Source: Spirochaetales bacterium
GTDB lineage: Bacteria; Spirochaetota; Spirochaetia; UBA9216
DNA length: 47,949 nt
Assembly: GCA_016342585.1 (NCBI GenBank)
Contig: JAEINK010000039.1
Coordinates: forward strand, 1-47,949
Reading direction: 5' to 3'
Every line of letters begins with the position of its first letter. The stretch's first letter is position 1. Shown here piece by piece: positions 25,024 through 34,238 of this stretch. Both the position numbers and the translations under genes were made by a program. The notes below the pieces were generated by a model that was not told where the DNA came from, did not search any database, and was given only the letters and a program-made list of their open reading frames with translations.

Positions 25024-25900
25024 TGAATCCTTCCGAACCTCCCAGGGGACACCACTGGACATTTAAAACTTCCCGATCCCCCATGCTGTCCCCATGGGTG
25101 TGGATAATCGCTACAATATTCATTTTAGTTTTATCATACTCTGAGAGGAGGGAAAACGCGTACTCTTCCTGCCAGACCACACCAAACTGGACAGATGGAA
25201 GAATATCCCCCTCGGGATCCGAGAGGATTTCCCGAAGGACATGGTTGTGTTCCCAATCTTCAATCGTGGCGGGCTCATTGTAATAAATATAATCGGGGTT
25301 TGTATCAGAATACTCAAAAGAGTAGTAATTACTCTGAGGATACCCGGTAACCTCATCCTCGGTAAGATATACTGTCAACCGGTTGTTCTCGACGGGCGAC
25401 AGAGTATAGGCATAAGAGACAGTAACAGATAAAGAATCACCATCAAGGCTTGAATCGATACGGATCCCGCAGTGGCTTTCACTGGAATGAATAAGGTTTG
25501 CCATATAGCTCCAATAACCTCTGGAAAGAAACAGGAAATTTTCTGCATCGTTGGGAGGGAGAGTCCGGTTAACCGAACCGCAGGGAACTCCCGTATAACC
25601 CCCGAGAAAATCCGTTAAATCTGCTTTTTCAGGGATCGCCATACCATCCCCGGTATGAATAGCCACTCCGGTTACCTGGCCGGGGTATGCCGCTTCCACA
25701 GTCTCCAGGCGGTAAGCGCCGTCAACACAATATCCACACCAGGCTCCGGTGACCTCTTCAATCACCAGCTTCTGCACGAAGGTATCCGAAATACCATACA
25801 CAACCTCACCGGTAATATCAGGTTCTATCCTCCCATTTGGGCATCCGATCAATAAAAAACATACGAACAATAACAGGCCGAAAAACTTACGAAACTCCAT
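25013..25900 (-). CDS. Omp28-like lipoprotein with thioredoxin-type CxxC
   Basis: 295 residues. Lipoprotein signal with lipobox LIGC near residue 20. The region KLVIEEVTGAWCGYCVDGAYRLE (about 45-67) carries a CGYC redox motif and the family's 'EEfTG.wCgyC' context, as in Omp28-related outer-membrane proteins, with a thioredoxin-like fold to about residue 140. The C-terminal half is a beta-sandwich (LSVTVSYAYTLSPVENNRLTVYLTEDEV). A role in thiol exchange or disulfide handling of exported proteins is likely from the fold, not shown. First gene of a two-gene unit that lies between 21-bp direct repeats. Confidence 0.85.
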   Translation of the reverse strand: MEFRKFFGLLLFVCFLLIGCPNGRIEPDITGEVVYGISDTFVQKLVIEEVTGAWCGYCVDGAYRLETVEAAYPGQVTGVAIHTGDGMAIPEKADLTDFLGGYTGVPCGSVNRTLPPNDAENFLFLSRGYWSYMANLIHSSESHCGIRIDSSLDGDSLSVTVSYAYTLSPVENNRLTVYLTEDEVTGYPQSNYYSFEYSDTNPDYIYYNEPATIEDWEHNHVLREILSDPEGDILPSVQFGVVWQEEYAFSLLSEYDKTKMNIVAIIHTHGDSMGDREVLNVQWCPLGGSEGFSEL

Positions 25901-26007
25901 ATTTAAACCCCAATGATTTTAAGATATAGCTAATTGTAATATAGATTATCTTCCAGGTCAAAATTTCAGAGTTTAAACGAAACTGTCAGTTCGCACACCT
26001 GAGGCCG

Positions 26008-26028
26008 GATTGAACCGGAGATAATAAT
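26008..26028 (+). repeat. 21-bp direct repeat, right copy; carries the gtrA -35 box
   Basis: Near-identical to 24449-24469 (one mismatch). It contains TTGAAC, which serves as the -35 candidate for the GtrA gene, suggesting that the sequence originally lay between the DUF4130 gene and gtrA. Confidence 0.8.
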
Positions 26029-26038
26029 CGGTTATATT
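26010..26038 (+). promoter_or_regulatory. Candidate leaderless promoter of the GtrA gene
   Basis: TTGAAC (26010-26015), 17-nt spacer, TATATT (26033-26038), then 6 nt to the ATG at 26045. No ribosome site lies within 20 nt of the start. Confidence 0.5.
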
Positions 26039-26044
26039 TTTTCA

Positions 26045-26545
26045 ATGATATTTAAAAAGCTATCAATTTTATTAAAGAGTCTTTTCGGGGAAAAAGCGGA
26101 AACCACGAAAATACAGCTTTTCAGATCCCTGATTTCAAGCCAACTGTCCTTCCAAACCGATCTTTGGATGTTTTTTATCCTGGTAAATGCGGTATCCCTC
26201 CATTATCTTCCGGCTACGGCCATCAGTTTCCTGTTGGGAACGAGTCTGAACTACATCCTTTCGATAAAATGGATTTTTCCTTATAGAAAGATAAAAAATC
26301 TGAATATGGAATTTTCAACCTTTATAGTCATAGGGGTTGCAGGAGCAGGGATAAACATGTTCTTCATCTGGCTGTTTATTGAAAAACTTGGTATCCACTA
26401 TATGGTTTCAAAAATTGTCGTGGCTGCTCTTGTCTTCTTTATAACATTTACGGCTCGAAAGATTTTCCTCTTTTCCGGAAGGTCATCAAAAATTAATATC
26501 TCAGAGCTAACCGATACCTCTGAGAACAAAGCAACTGAATCTTGA
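26045..26545 (+). CDS. GtrA-family membrane protein
   Basis: 166 residues with four membrane segments (about 38-56, 58-78, 95-117 and 124-144). GtrA-like signs are the SFLLGTSLNYILSIKWIF block in the second segment and ITFTARKIFLF at the end of the fourth. Relatives help flip lipid-linked sugars or take part in O-antigen or teichoic-acid glycosylation. No glycosyltransferase is beside it, so its substrate here is unknown. The N-terminus is about 30 residues longer than minimal GtrA. It starts 8 bp before a histidine phosphatase gene. Confidence 0.88.
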   Translation: MIFKKLSILLKSLFGEKAETTKIQLFRSLISSQLSFQTDLWMFFILVNAVSLHYLPATAISFLLGTSLNYILSIKWIFPYRKIKNLNMEFSTFIVIGVAGAGINMFFIWLFIEKLGIHYMVSKIVVAALVFFITFTARKIFLFSGRSSKINISELTDTSENKATES

Positions 26546-26553
26546 GGTAAAAC

Positions 26554-27177
26554 ATGAATAACCTATACTTCATCCGCCATGCTCAGAGCGAGGCTAATAT
26601 AAAAAGAATACAGGGGAGTCAGCTCCCCTTCCCTCTTACAGCCGAAGGAAAGGCCGATGCGGATCTTATTGCCAGAGAATTAAAAGCGCTTCTCCCTATT
26701 CACCATATAGTAACCTCCCCCCTTGTAAGGGCAAAACAAACCGCGGAATCATTTGCAGCAGCCTTCGATCTGTCTATTCTCGAAGAGGAGAATCTGGCGG
26801 AGCAGTATTTGGGTGATTATTCAGGAATGAGTTATGATGATCTTGCGGTGGATAAGGAGTATGAAAAAGATCCATTAAATCGATGGGATTGGGTTCCCCG
26901 GGGAGGAGGTGAATCCTATAAAATGATTGCCGAAAGGGTTCTAGAGTTCTTTAAAGATCTGGAAGAGAATCCCCTGCGAGGCAATACCCTCATCGTGACA
27001 CATGCCGTAACCTTCAGGCTTATTCAGGCTTGCCTTGAGAATACACTGCCGGTTTATCCCAAACCCTTTCCCAATAACGGGGAAATCCGCAGGGTCAAAT
27101 TTATGGGGCTTGGGAAAAAACACAGGATGGAATCCATCTTTTTAGGCAACTCCCGAGAGTTTGTTCACAACCCCTAA
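26554..27177 (+). CDS. Histidine phosphatase (phosphoglycerate-mutase-like)
   Basis: 207 residues. The phosphorylated histidine lies in FIRHAQSEAN at the N-terminus (family RHG motif, with Gly replaced by Ala), followed by the second catalytic histidine in LIVTHAVTFR. SPLVRAKQTAE and the acid-residue loop LAEQYLGDYSGMSYDDL are typical of the phosphatase branch, not the glycolytic mutase. Substrate unknown (sugar phosphate, cobalamin precursor phosphate or similar). Eight bp after gtrA, so likely co-transcribed; its stop overlaps the end of the convergent ABC transporter gene by 3-4 bp. Confidence 0.92.
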   Translation: MNNLYFIRHAQSEANIKRIQGSQLPFPLTAEGKADADLIARELKALLPIHHIVTSPLVRAKQTAESFAAAFDLSILEEENLAEQYLGDYSGMSYDDLAVDKEYEKDPLNRWDWVPRGGGESYKMIAERVLEFFKDLEENPLRGNTLIVTHAVTFRLIQACLENTLPVYPKPFPNNGEIRRVKFMGLGKKHRMESIFLGNSREFVHNP

Positions 27178-29027
27178 TCGATCTCCATATCTTCGGTCAC
27201 ATCAACCTTCTGAAACTGGATACTGTAAAGCTTATTATAAAAGCCACCGGAAGCCATCAATTCGGAATGGGTTCCTTCCTCAACGATCTTATGATCGTGA
27301 ACGACAAGGATTCTATCTGCATTCTTGATGGTGGAAAGTCTGTGGGCAATCACAAAACTCGTGCGCCCCTCCATAAGCCGGAGAAGCCCCTGCTGAATGT
27401 GTACTTCGGTCAGACTGTCGATGGAAGATGTCGCCTCATCGAGGATGAGGATCTTCGGATCGGTAAGAACTGTTCTGGCGATAGCGAGAAGCTGCCGCTC
27501 ACCCTGAGAGAGGTTCATTCCCCGCTCGGTTAAGGGAGTATTATAACCTTCGGGAAGGCAGCTTATGAAGTGGTGGGCATTAGCAAGTTTCGCCGCCTCG
27601 ATCATCTCCTCATCTGTTGCACCTGGCCTTCCATACATGAGATTCTCCCTGATTGTCGTGGCAAAGAAAAATGGTTCCTGAAGAACGATCCCCATAAGGC
27701 TGCGAATATCATCCCTGCTGTAGTCACGGAGATCGGTCTCATCGATCTTTATACTCCCGGTATTCACATCGTAAAATCGAGCCAGAAGATTGATTATGGT
27801 TGTTTTACCGGCGCCGGTCGGACCGACTATGGCGGTAACCTGACCGGGATCCGCATGAAAGTTTATATCGCTGATAACAGGAGAATCGGCAACATAACCA
27901 AAGGAGACATTCTCAAAGACAACTCTACCCTGGACATCTTCAATTTTGGCAGGGTTTTCCGGAGCAGGAAGTTCTTCCTTACTGTCAAAGACTTCAAAGA
28001 CACGTTCCGCACCGGCCATGGCCGACTGAAACATATTATAAACCTGGGCAACCTGCCGAAGAGGTTCGAAAAACTTTCTGGCATAAACGATGAAGGCTGT
28101 AAGAAGGCCAATAGAGTAAACAGAAGGATTGGCAACGGTTAATACGCCTCCGATTCCTATCACGAAGACAAGACCGAAGACATTAACAAGCTGCATAAGA
28201 GGCATCATCATATAGGATTTGGTTTCCATCTGAATGGAGGCATCCCGGGCCGCCTGGTTTACCCCTTCGAATTTAACCTGCTCCGTTTTTTCCCGGTGAA
28301 AACTCTGAATAACCTTCATTCCGGCAACCGATTCTTCTATGGCAGCCGATAAACGTCCTACCTGACTCTGTCTCTCCTTGGCTGAAGCCCTTACCTGTTT
28401 GCCGATGATAACCATGATCACGCCGACAACGGGGAGTGTTGCAAGAACAGCGAAAGTCAACGGTATGTTCAGTATAAACATGGCAATCATTATTCCGGTT
28501 AGAGAAAAGAAAGCGTTTATGGTATTGATAAATCCGTTGGACATGAACTGATAAACCATATCGATATCGTTGGTCAGTCTTGAAATGATATCCCCTATCC
28601 CCTTCTTGTCAAAATAACTTATAGAGAGTCTCTGAATGTGATCGAAACCTTCCCGGCGCATCCTGAAGATTACCCGGTTGGACATAAAGCTGACCGCAAT
28701 GGTACTCATGATATTTGTCAGGAATGCGGCTGAATAGATAATCAAAAGTACGACCATTTGACTGACAAAGGCCGCTATATCAAGATTCCGTTCAAGGTGA
28801 TCGGTAATGGCCGCACCCAGGATTCCCGGTGCAATGGTATTCAGAACTACGCTGACAAGGATAGCAATTATCCCGATCACGAGAAGAGCCTTATCTTTCC
28901 CAAAGTATTTTAAGAGGCGTTTCATGGAGGCTTTGAAATTTCCGGCCTTATCAAAATTCATTCCATGCCCCGGTCCGGGACCAAAACCCCTTCTGTTTTT
29001 TCTGTTTGTTTGATTATTATCGCTCAT
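27174..29027 (-). CDS. ABC exporter half-transporter B (catalytic Walker B)
   Basis: 617 residues: six membrane segments (about 45-330) fused to an ATPase domain (about 370-600). Walker A is GPTGAGKTT, Walker B is ILILDEATSSID with a normal catalytic Glu. The signature is LSQGERQLL in place of LSGGQ. It forms a heterodimer with the protein encoded 12 bp upstream, which has the complementary defects; together they have one full and one degenerate ATP site. This is the pattern of heterodimeric multidrug or lipid exporters such as TM287/288 and LmrCD. The charged, Gly-rich N-terminus before the first helix is unusual (about 30 residues). Substrate unknown. Confidence 0.95.
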   Translation of the reverse strand: MSDNNQTNRKNRRGFGPGPGHGMNFDKAGNFKASMKRLLKYFGKDKALLVIGIIAILVSVVLNTIAPGILGAAITDHLERNLDIAAFVSQMVVLLIIYSAAFLTNIMSTIAVSFMSNRVIFRMRREGFDHIQRLSISYFDKKGIGDIISRLTNDIDMVYQFMSNGFINTINAFFSLTGIMIAMFILNIPLTFAVLATLPVVGVIMVIIGKQVRASAKERQSQVGRLSAAIEESVAGMKVIQSFHREKTEQVKFEGVNQAARDASIQMETKSYMMMPLMQLVNVFGLVFVIGIGGVLTVANPSVYSIGLLTAFIVYARKFFEPLRQVAQVYNMFQSAMAGAERVFEVFDSKEELPAPENPAKIEDVQGRVVFENVSFGYVADSPVISDINFHADPGQVTAIVGPTGAGKTTIINLLARFYDVNTGSIKIDETDLRDYSRDDIRSLMGIVLQEPFFFATTIRENLMYGRPGATDEEMIEAAKLANAHHFISCLPEGYNTPLTERGMNLSQGERQLLAIARTVLTDPKILILDEATSSIDSLTEVHIQQGLLRLMEGRTSFVIAHRLSTIKNADRILVVHDHKIVEEGTHSELMASGGFYNKLYSIQFQKVDVTEDMEID

Positions 29028-29039
29028 AGGGTCTCCCGA

Positions 29040-30770
29040 TTACACCAGTAAGGATTGGGTGGATTCAATTTCCCGATAAAGGTCATTCGTCTCGAGAAGC
29101 TCATCATGTGTACCAATTCCGGTGACCTTACCGTTATCCATTACGATGATCCTGTCCGCCTGCTTCACCGTATTTATCTTCTGGCTGATAATCACAGTGG
29201 TCATCTCTCTGGTTGTAGAATAGATATTTTCGATGATTCGTGTTTCAGTCTCCAGATCCAGGGCCGAGGTTACATCATCGAGGATCAGAATCGATGGAGA
29301 GGATATTATGGATCTGGCGATAGCAAGACGCTGCCGCTGCCCCCCGGACAGGGAAGCCCCCCGCTCCCCGACCTCATCATCAAGTCCCTTGTCCTTGCCG
29401 CCTATGAAATCCCAGGCACAGGCCTCTTTCGCGGCCTGCTCGACCTCCCCATCGGTGGCATCCGGTTTTCCGAATTTAATATTGTCTCTTATGGTTCCGG
29501 AAAAGAGGATCGTATCCTGAAGAGCCGCCACGGTATTCCCCCGCAGGGTTTCAAATCCCAGCTCCTTCACATCCACCCCATCGATCAGGATAGAACCTTC
29601 CGAAGCATCATAATAACGGGGAATAAGGTTAACCAGGGTCGACTTGCCACTCCCGGTGGTCCCGATAATTCCGATCTTTTCTCCCGCTCCGATTTTAAGA
29701 GTAATATTATCCAGGGCATTTTCACCCTTTCCATATCTGAAGCAGACCCCCCGAAACTCTATCTCACCCCGCACTTCGGAAAGCTCTATCGGACTCTCTT
29801 TTTCCAGAAGATCCGGATTAACCTCAAGAAGTTCGGTGATTCTATCCGCCGAAGCAATAGCCATGGCAATAAAATTCAAAACCATGGCCAGCATGAGGAT
29901 CGGAAATATGGCCATCATGGCATAGTTATTAAATGCCACCAGTTCCCCCAGAGAAAGAACACCGGGGCCCTCACCCACCGCAAGACCACCATACCAGACG
30001 ACAGCAAGCAGAGCGCCATTTCCTATAAACATAAGGAGTGGGAAAAGAAACCCGATGATAACACCAACCTTCAGGGATATTCCATAAAGTGCCGCATTCC
30101 TGTCATGGAACTTTGCTTTTTCATCTTTCTGCCTGGATAGGGCCCTTACAAGCTTGGCACCGGCCAGGTTTTCCTGGAGAACATTATTAACGTTATCCAG
30201 GGCCTTCCTGACTTTTAAAAATATGGGTCTTATGAATTTCGTGATAATGATAAAAAGGATTAAGGTTCCCGCCATGATTCCGGTCATAAGAACCGCCAGG
30301 TCAACATCGGTTGCGTACATGGCAACAAGAGAGCCGATAAGCATGAAAAAGGATTGAACCAGCATAAACAGGCCCATACGGATAAACATCCGGACCGTAT
30401 CCACATCCGAGTTCATTCGGACCATGAGTTCCCCGGTTCTCCATTTATCGAAATTGGAAAAAGAAAAGGATGAAATCTGTTTATAAAGGGTATTTCTTAG
30501 ATCGTAGCTCATAAACTGGGCACTTCTAATCAGCATTTTACCGCTCAGAAAATTAAAGAGCGCCCCAATGAGTCCCGAGGCAAGCATGATCGCCGCCGCC
30601 CCGATAATCAGCCGGTTATTACCCGAGGAAATGCCCTGATCAATGGCAAACTGACTCAGTTTAGGCTGAACAAGATTAAGTCCTGTAGCAATTAAAAGAA
30701 GGATGAAGGACCCGATAAAATACCCCATGTAGGGCTTCATAAAACGAATAATTTTTAATAGAGATTTCAT
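29040..30770 (-). CDS. ABC exporter half-transporter A (degenerate Walker B)
   Basis: 576 residues from the ATG at 30770, where a TATATT box ends 6 nt upstream; a longer frame was rejected. Six membrane segments (about 15-300) and an ATPase domain with Walker A GTTGSGKST and canonical signature LSGGQRQRL. Walker B is ILILDDVTSALD: Asp replaces the catalytic Glu, so its own site is weak or inactive. It needs its partner encoded 12 bp downstream. Substrate unknown; peptides, lipids or drugs are typical of the family. Confidence 0.95.
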   Translation of the reverse strand: MKSLLKIIRFMKPYMGYFIGSFILLLIATGLNLVQPKLSQFAIDQGISSGNNRLIIGAAAIMLASGLIGALFNFLSGKMLIRSAQFMSYDLRNTLYKQISSFSFSNFDKWRTGELMVRMNSDVDTVRMFIRMGLFMLVQSFFMLIGSLVAMYATDVDLAVLMTGIMAGTLILFIIITKFIRPIFLKVRKALDNVNNVLQENLAGAKLVRALSRQKDEKAKFHDRNAALYGISLKVGVIIGFLFPLLMFIGNGALLAVVWYGGLAVGEGPGVLSLGELVAFNNYAMMAIFPILMLAMVLNFIAMAIASADRITELLEVNPDLLEKESPIELSEVRGEIEFRGVCFRYGKGENALDNITLKIGAGEKIGIIGTTGSGKSTLVNLIPRYYDASEGSILIDGVDVKELGFETLRGNTVAALQDTILFSGTIRDNIKFGKPDATDGEVEQAAKEACAWDFIGGKDKGLDDEVGERGASLSGGQRQRLAIARSIISSPSILILDDVTSALDLETETRIIENIYSTTREMTTVIISQKINTVKQADRIIVMDNGKVTGIGTHDELLETNDLYREIESTQSLLV

Positions 30771-30776
30771 TATTAG

Positions 30777-30805
30777 AATATAATAGTATTCAGGATGATA
30801 GTCAT
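30777..30805 (-). promoter_or_regulatory. Candidate leaderless promoter of the ABC exporter operon
   Basis: Minus strand: ATGACT (plus 30800-30805), 17-nt spacer, TATATT (plus 30777-30782), then 6 nt to the ATG. No ribosome site precedes the start. Confidence 0.45.
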
Positions 30806-30868
30806 ATACCAAATTATAAGTTTATGGATAGTTTAATATTCATTGGCAGGATCAGCTTTTAATTATCA

Positions 30869-30898
30869 TTGATTGAGATAAGATTCCTGTGGTATCTT
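30869..30898 (+). promoter_or_regulatory. Candidate promoter of the parvulin gene
   Basis: TTGATT (30869-30874), 18-nt spacer, TATCTT (30893-30898), followed by an AAGGAG ribosome site and the ATG at 30934. A conventional leader, unlike the neighbouring leaderless genes. Confidence 0.35.
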
Positions 30899-30933
30899 TT
30901 CACAGATGAATCAGGACCCATAAGGAGCAAACC

Positions 30934-31209
30934 ATGGAATGGAAAGCCAGTCATATATTAGTAAAAGATCAGGGCCTTGCCCGGGAACTACATAAAAAGA
31001 TAAAAACAGGAGCCAACTTCAATGCCCTGGCCAGGGATTTCTCAACCTGCCCATCGAAATCCAAGGGTGGTGATCTGGGCTGGTTCGGCCCTGGTAAGAT
31101 GGTTCCCGAATTTGAAAGGGCTTGCGCCAAAATGGGGATAGGCAGTGTTTCCGATGTTGTCCGCACCCAGTTCGGGTACCATATTATAAAACTTACCGGT
31201 CGAAAGTAG
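30934..31209 (+). CDS. ppiC: Parvulin-type peptidyl-prolyl isomerase
   Basis: 91 residues, a single parvulin domain without signal peptide, so cytoplasmic like E. coli PpiC (Par10). Seen: ASHILVKDQGLARELHKKIKTG, then FSTCPSKSKGGDLGWFGPGKMVPEFE, and the last strand TQFGYHIIKLTGR. It catalyses cis-trans change at X-Pro bonds. AAGGAG ribosome site 7 nt before the ATG. It stands alone between two convergent or divergent neighbours. Confidence 0.95.
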   Translation: MEWKASHILVKDQGLARELHKKIKTGANFNALARDFSTCPSKSKGGDLGWFGPGKMVPEFERACAKMGIGSVSDVVRTQFGYHIIKLTGRK

Positions 31210-31243
31210 GGTCAGTCGCTCACCGGGAGAAAAAGGGAGAGCT

Positions 31244-32839
31244 CTAATCCCCCACGATTACAATGCGATTTTTACCTGTAACCTTAGCCTGATAAAGGGC
31301 TTTATCAGCCAGTCTTATCCCCTCTTCAAGGGAATCCGCATGGCGGGGGTATGTGGCAATTCCTGCGGATAAAGTCGCTGAAATCTGATTCCCGGAATGG
31401 AACGAGGCACTCGCGGCAAAAGCTGTCCGCATGTTTTCGGCTCTTTTAAGGATCTCTTCGGAACTGACATCCAGAAATACAACAAGAAACTCTTCTCCAC
31501 CATAGCGGCTTACAACATCGGATTGACGGACATTTTCAATTAAAATACGGCTTAAGGTAAGGAGTACCTCATCCCCGGCCTGATGTCCGAATTCATCATT
31601 CAAGGATTTAAAATTATCAATGTCTATGAATAAAAATCCCAAAGTTTTTTTTTCACGCTTAACAGACGAAAAATATTGGAGTGTAATCTCTTTCTGAAAC
31701 CGACGGTTATAAAGACCTGTCAGAGGATCCCGGATAGCTTGTTCACGAAGTTCATTTTGAAGAGATTTTATCTGCTCAAGCTGTTTTTCCAGACACCGGT
31801 TTGTTTCAATCCTGCTGGTAACATCAGTCATGATTGAGAGCATTCCAATTGTCACCCCTCTTGAAGTGTTAAGAGGAAACTTTCCAACATCTAAATACCT
31901 ATCTTTTCCCTGATAAGAGATTAAAATATCAGCAGAGTCCATCGTATCACTATCGAAATGAGCCAGAAGGGGATTCCACCCGGAAAAAACATCAGCAATC
32001 TTTTTTCCAATCACATTTCCACGTGTCATATCAAGAAAGTTCAACATGGATGGATTGACCTCAACAATTTTATACTGATGATTTGCCACAACCATCATGG
32101 CCTCCATTCGATCGATCAGGACACGCAGACCCACAGGAGAAACATCAGTTATACCAAATTTCAAAATACCTGACATGAAAAGGATCCCGGAGACAACAAA
32201 TGAGACCTGCATGATATGAAGATTTCCTATGGTCCCTACAGAAATATCTACAAAACTTCCTATCCAGGGCAGAAGAGTGCCTGTTGCAAGAATAGCCGCC
32301 TGCATACGAAACAGCCCCTTACTTTCAAAAAAAAGGATAAAGGCAACAACAGTGCCGATCAATATGCACAGATAAGCATAAGCAACATTCACCCAGTAAA
32401 AGAGTCCCCGTTGTATCGTCATAACCATTCGATCCCCATCGGGAACAAAATTAATACTTCGATAAAATAGAGTATGATGTTCACTGGTCCATACAAGTAT
32501 TAGAATGATAAATGGGAGCAGAAAAAGAAGGGCTACCCTCTTGTAATTAAGGAGATCCAGATGACCTGAAGCCACGATTATAAAAATCATGAGCAACACA
32601 GGCACGGTTACGATGGGGATGTAGGCAAGACCATTGGCAATAAGCTGAGTTTTCATTCCTATCGAGGAGAGTTCCAATATATAAAAAAGTGTCCAGAATG
32701 TTGAAAAAGCCATAAGCAATGTCAAAGCCCTGGCCGCGACACTATTCTGCCGACGATAGAATGCATTCATCCCAGTTATCGCCGAGATAAAGGCAATAAC
32801 AAACAGATAGAGTACATCATCAGGTAAACGAAAGTACAT
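31244..32839 (-). CDS. Membrane diguanylate cyclase with 7TM sensor and PAS domain
   Basis: 531 residues. The N-terminus is a seven-helix membrane sensor of the histidine-kinase-N type (about 1-220), then a PAS domain (about 235-340, LIDRMEAMMVVANHQYKIVEVN), a short coiled coil, and a GGDEF domain (about 370-530). The active site reads YGGEEF, and an inhibitory c-di-GMP site R-x-x-D (RQSD) lies just before it, so the enzyme should be active and product-inhibited. It makes c-di-GMP in response to an unknown membrane or cytosolic signal. Transcribed alone, apparently from a leaderless promoter with a perfect TTGACA box. Confidence 0.94.
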   Translation of the reverse strand: MYFRLPDDVLYLFVIAFISAITGMNAFYRRQNSVAARALTLLMAFSTFWTLFYILELSSIGMKTQLIANGLAYIPIVTVPVLLMIFIIVASGHLDLLNYKRVALLFLLPFIILILVWTSEHHTLFYRSINFVPDGDRMVMTIQRGLFYWVNVAYAYLCILIGTVVAFILFFESKGLFRMQAAILATGTLLPWIGSFVDISVGTIGNLHIMQVSFVVSGILFMSGILKFGITDVSPVGLRVLIDRMEAMMVVANHQYKIVEVNPSMLNFLDMTRGNVIGKKIADVFSGWNPLLAHFDSDTMDSADILISYQGKDRYLDVGKFPLNTSRGVTIGMLSIMTDVTSRIETNRCLEKQLEQIKSLQNELREQAIRDPLTGLYNRRFQKEITLQYFSSVKREKKTLGFLFIDIDNFKSLNDEFGHQAGDEVLLTLSRILIENVRQSDVVSRYGGEEFLVVFLDVSSEEILKRAENMRTAFAASASFHSGNQISATLSAGIATYPRHADSLEEGIRLADKALYQAKVTGKNRIVIVGD

Positions 32840-32844
32840 AAGGC

Positions 32845-32873
32845 ACTTTATTCGGTTTAATCAGATTTGTCAA
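32845..32873 (-). promoter_or_regulatory. Candidate leaderless promoter of the diguanylate cyclase gene
   Basis: Minus strand: perfect TTGACA (plus 32868-32873), 17-nt spacer, TAAAGT (plus 32845-32850), then 5 nt to the ATG. No ribosome site is present. Confidence 0.55.
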
Positions 32874-32968
32874 TTTTTCTAATAATCCCGAATAATAGTG
32901 ATTAAATGATGATTTTTTTATCCTGATGAGATAGGTTTTCTGTGAATGAAAACCATTAGGAGTAACAA

Positions 32969-33466
32969 GTGAAAAAAACTGTATTTACCATTATCTGCCT
33001 GCTTATATTCTGCTTCACCGTGACAGGGTTGGACTCAGGGGCAACAGAATCCGATCGACAAGGGAATCTCAGGCTTAGTGCCGAAACGATGGTCCCCGCT
33101 CTTCCCGGTTTTACAAGTATTGGAATAGGAGCCAATTACGGTTTAAGCAATCGATTCGATATATACGCAGAGCTCTCCATTCTTCCCTTTCCTTTCACAA
33201 ATTCAATGCTGAATTTTCATTCCACTGGTGGAGCAAGATACTATTTTTCGAGGAAATCAAATACCTTATACATTGAAGCAGGCGGAGGTATCTTCGGGGG
33301 AGGAGATACCGAAAACTTTGGGGTAATGCCGGCCGCTACCTGCAATTTTGGATATGAGTTTGGTCTATCTGATTTCACCTTGAATGTGGATTTGGGAATC
33401 TTCTACTTCCTCGACTCCTTTATTTCTTTTCCACTTCCTGCCCTTACAGCCAGTTTCTTCTTTTAG
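32969..33466 (+). CDS. Small outer-membrane beta-barrel-like protein
   Basis: 165 residues from a GTG with a TTAGGAG site. A signal peptide (about 1-20, cleavage near TGLDSG) is followed by alternating hydrophobic/polar strands: LRLSAETMV, SIGIGANYGL, DIYAELSILPF, GARYYFS, TLYIEAGGGIF, FTLNVDLGIFY. It ends in a run of aromatic residues with terminal Phe (ASFFF), the mark of outer-membrane barrel proteins recognised by BamA. No named family recognised. Convergent with the PAP2 gene, 7 bp away. Confidence 0.7.
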   Translation: MKKTVFTIICLLIFCFTVTGLDSGATESDRQGNLRLSAETMVPALPGFTSIGIGANYGLSNRFDIYAELSILPFPFTNSMLNFHSTGGARYYFSRKSNTLYIEAGGGIFGGGDTENFGVMPAATCNFGYEFGLSDFTLNVDLGIFYFLDSFISFPLPALTASFFF

Positions 33467-33473
33467 GATTAGA

Positions 33474-34238
33474 TCAAAACTTAACCGTAAAAAGGACCCC
33501 GTTCCCGGAGGGAATGATAGACAGAACTCTATCGTTCTCTCTCTCCAAATGCAGCATGGGGATCATCCACCCGCAGACAGTTCCAATCACAGCACCCGTT
33601 AATACATCTGAAAGGAAATGAGAACCGGACGCAATCCGAAGATAACCGACCCCTCCGGCAATCAGATAACTTGATGCTATTAATGGGATTTTAAACCTTG
33701 ATTCAGGATAATCCATGGAGAATGTGGAAGAGAGAAAAGAGGCTCCTAAAAACGCATAAGTCGTATGACCTGAAGGAAAGCTGTTATAGTAGTCATCCTC
33801 TTCCCCCTCGGGGAGTTCACCAAAATATGTATAAGGACGATGACGGGAGACAACCAATTTTAATAGCTCTTTAGTTCCCGTGGCCAACAGGAAGGCTTCA
33901 CCATACATCACACCATAGGTAAGGAGCTTATTGTTATCGTGGAGATCTGCTAAAACGGAGAGTCCCGGTAAAAGCAGGGCGCCATAGGCCCCCAAAGTGG
34001 AGAGTGAATCCAGTTTATCATCATAGGAGTAAAGAAACATTTCATCCATGGGAAAGATATCCTTTCTCTCCTGAGGATCAGAAATAGAGGGTTCAAAGAT
34101 AAAATCGGGAGCAAGGAGTGCCACCCCGAGAGAACCAAGGAGGATCTCTCTCTTCATTTCAAGCTGAAATAGAGATTCGGCATGAACCACTCCACATAAA
34201 ACCAATACTATTAAAATTATGTTCTTAATCTTTTTCAT
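33474..34238 (-). CDS. PAP2-family phosphatase
   Basis: 254 residues with a signal peptide (residues 1-20). All three phosphatase motifs are present: KLVVSRHRPY, PSGHT, and SGSHFLSDVLTG with the catalytic histidine. It should remove phosphate from lipids such as undecaprenyl pyrophosphate or phosphatidic acid, or from small soluble phosphates, in the periplasm. An N-terminal extension of about 100 residues precedes the motif block. Start has a G-rich ribosome site. Neighbours give no clear pathway. Confidence 0.92.
   Translation of the reverse strand: MKKIKNIILIVLVLCGVVHAESLFQLEMKREILLGSLGVALLAPDFIFEPSISDPQERKDIFPMDEMFLYSYDDKLDSLSTLGAYGALLLPGLSVLADLHDNNKLLTYGVMYGEAFLLATGTKELLKLVVSRHRPYTYFGELPEGEEDDYYNSFPSGHTTYAFLGASFLSSTFSMDYPESRFKIPLIASSYLIAGGVGYLRIASGSHFLSDVLTGAVIGTVCGWMIPMLHLERENDRVLSIIPSGNGVLFTVKF

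Noticed and set aside
29055..30140. Plus-strand ORF of 361 codons
   Set aside because: Antisense to the ABC exporter gene, which has all motifs; no independent support.
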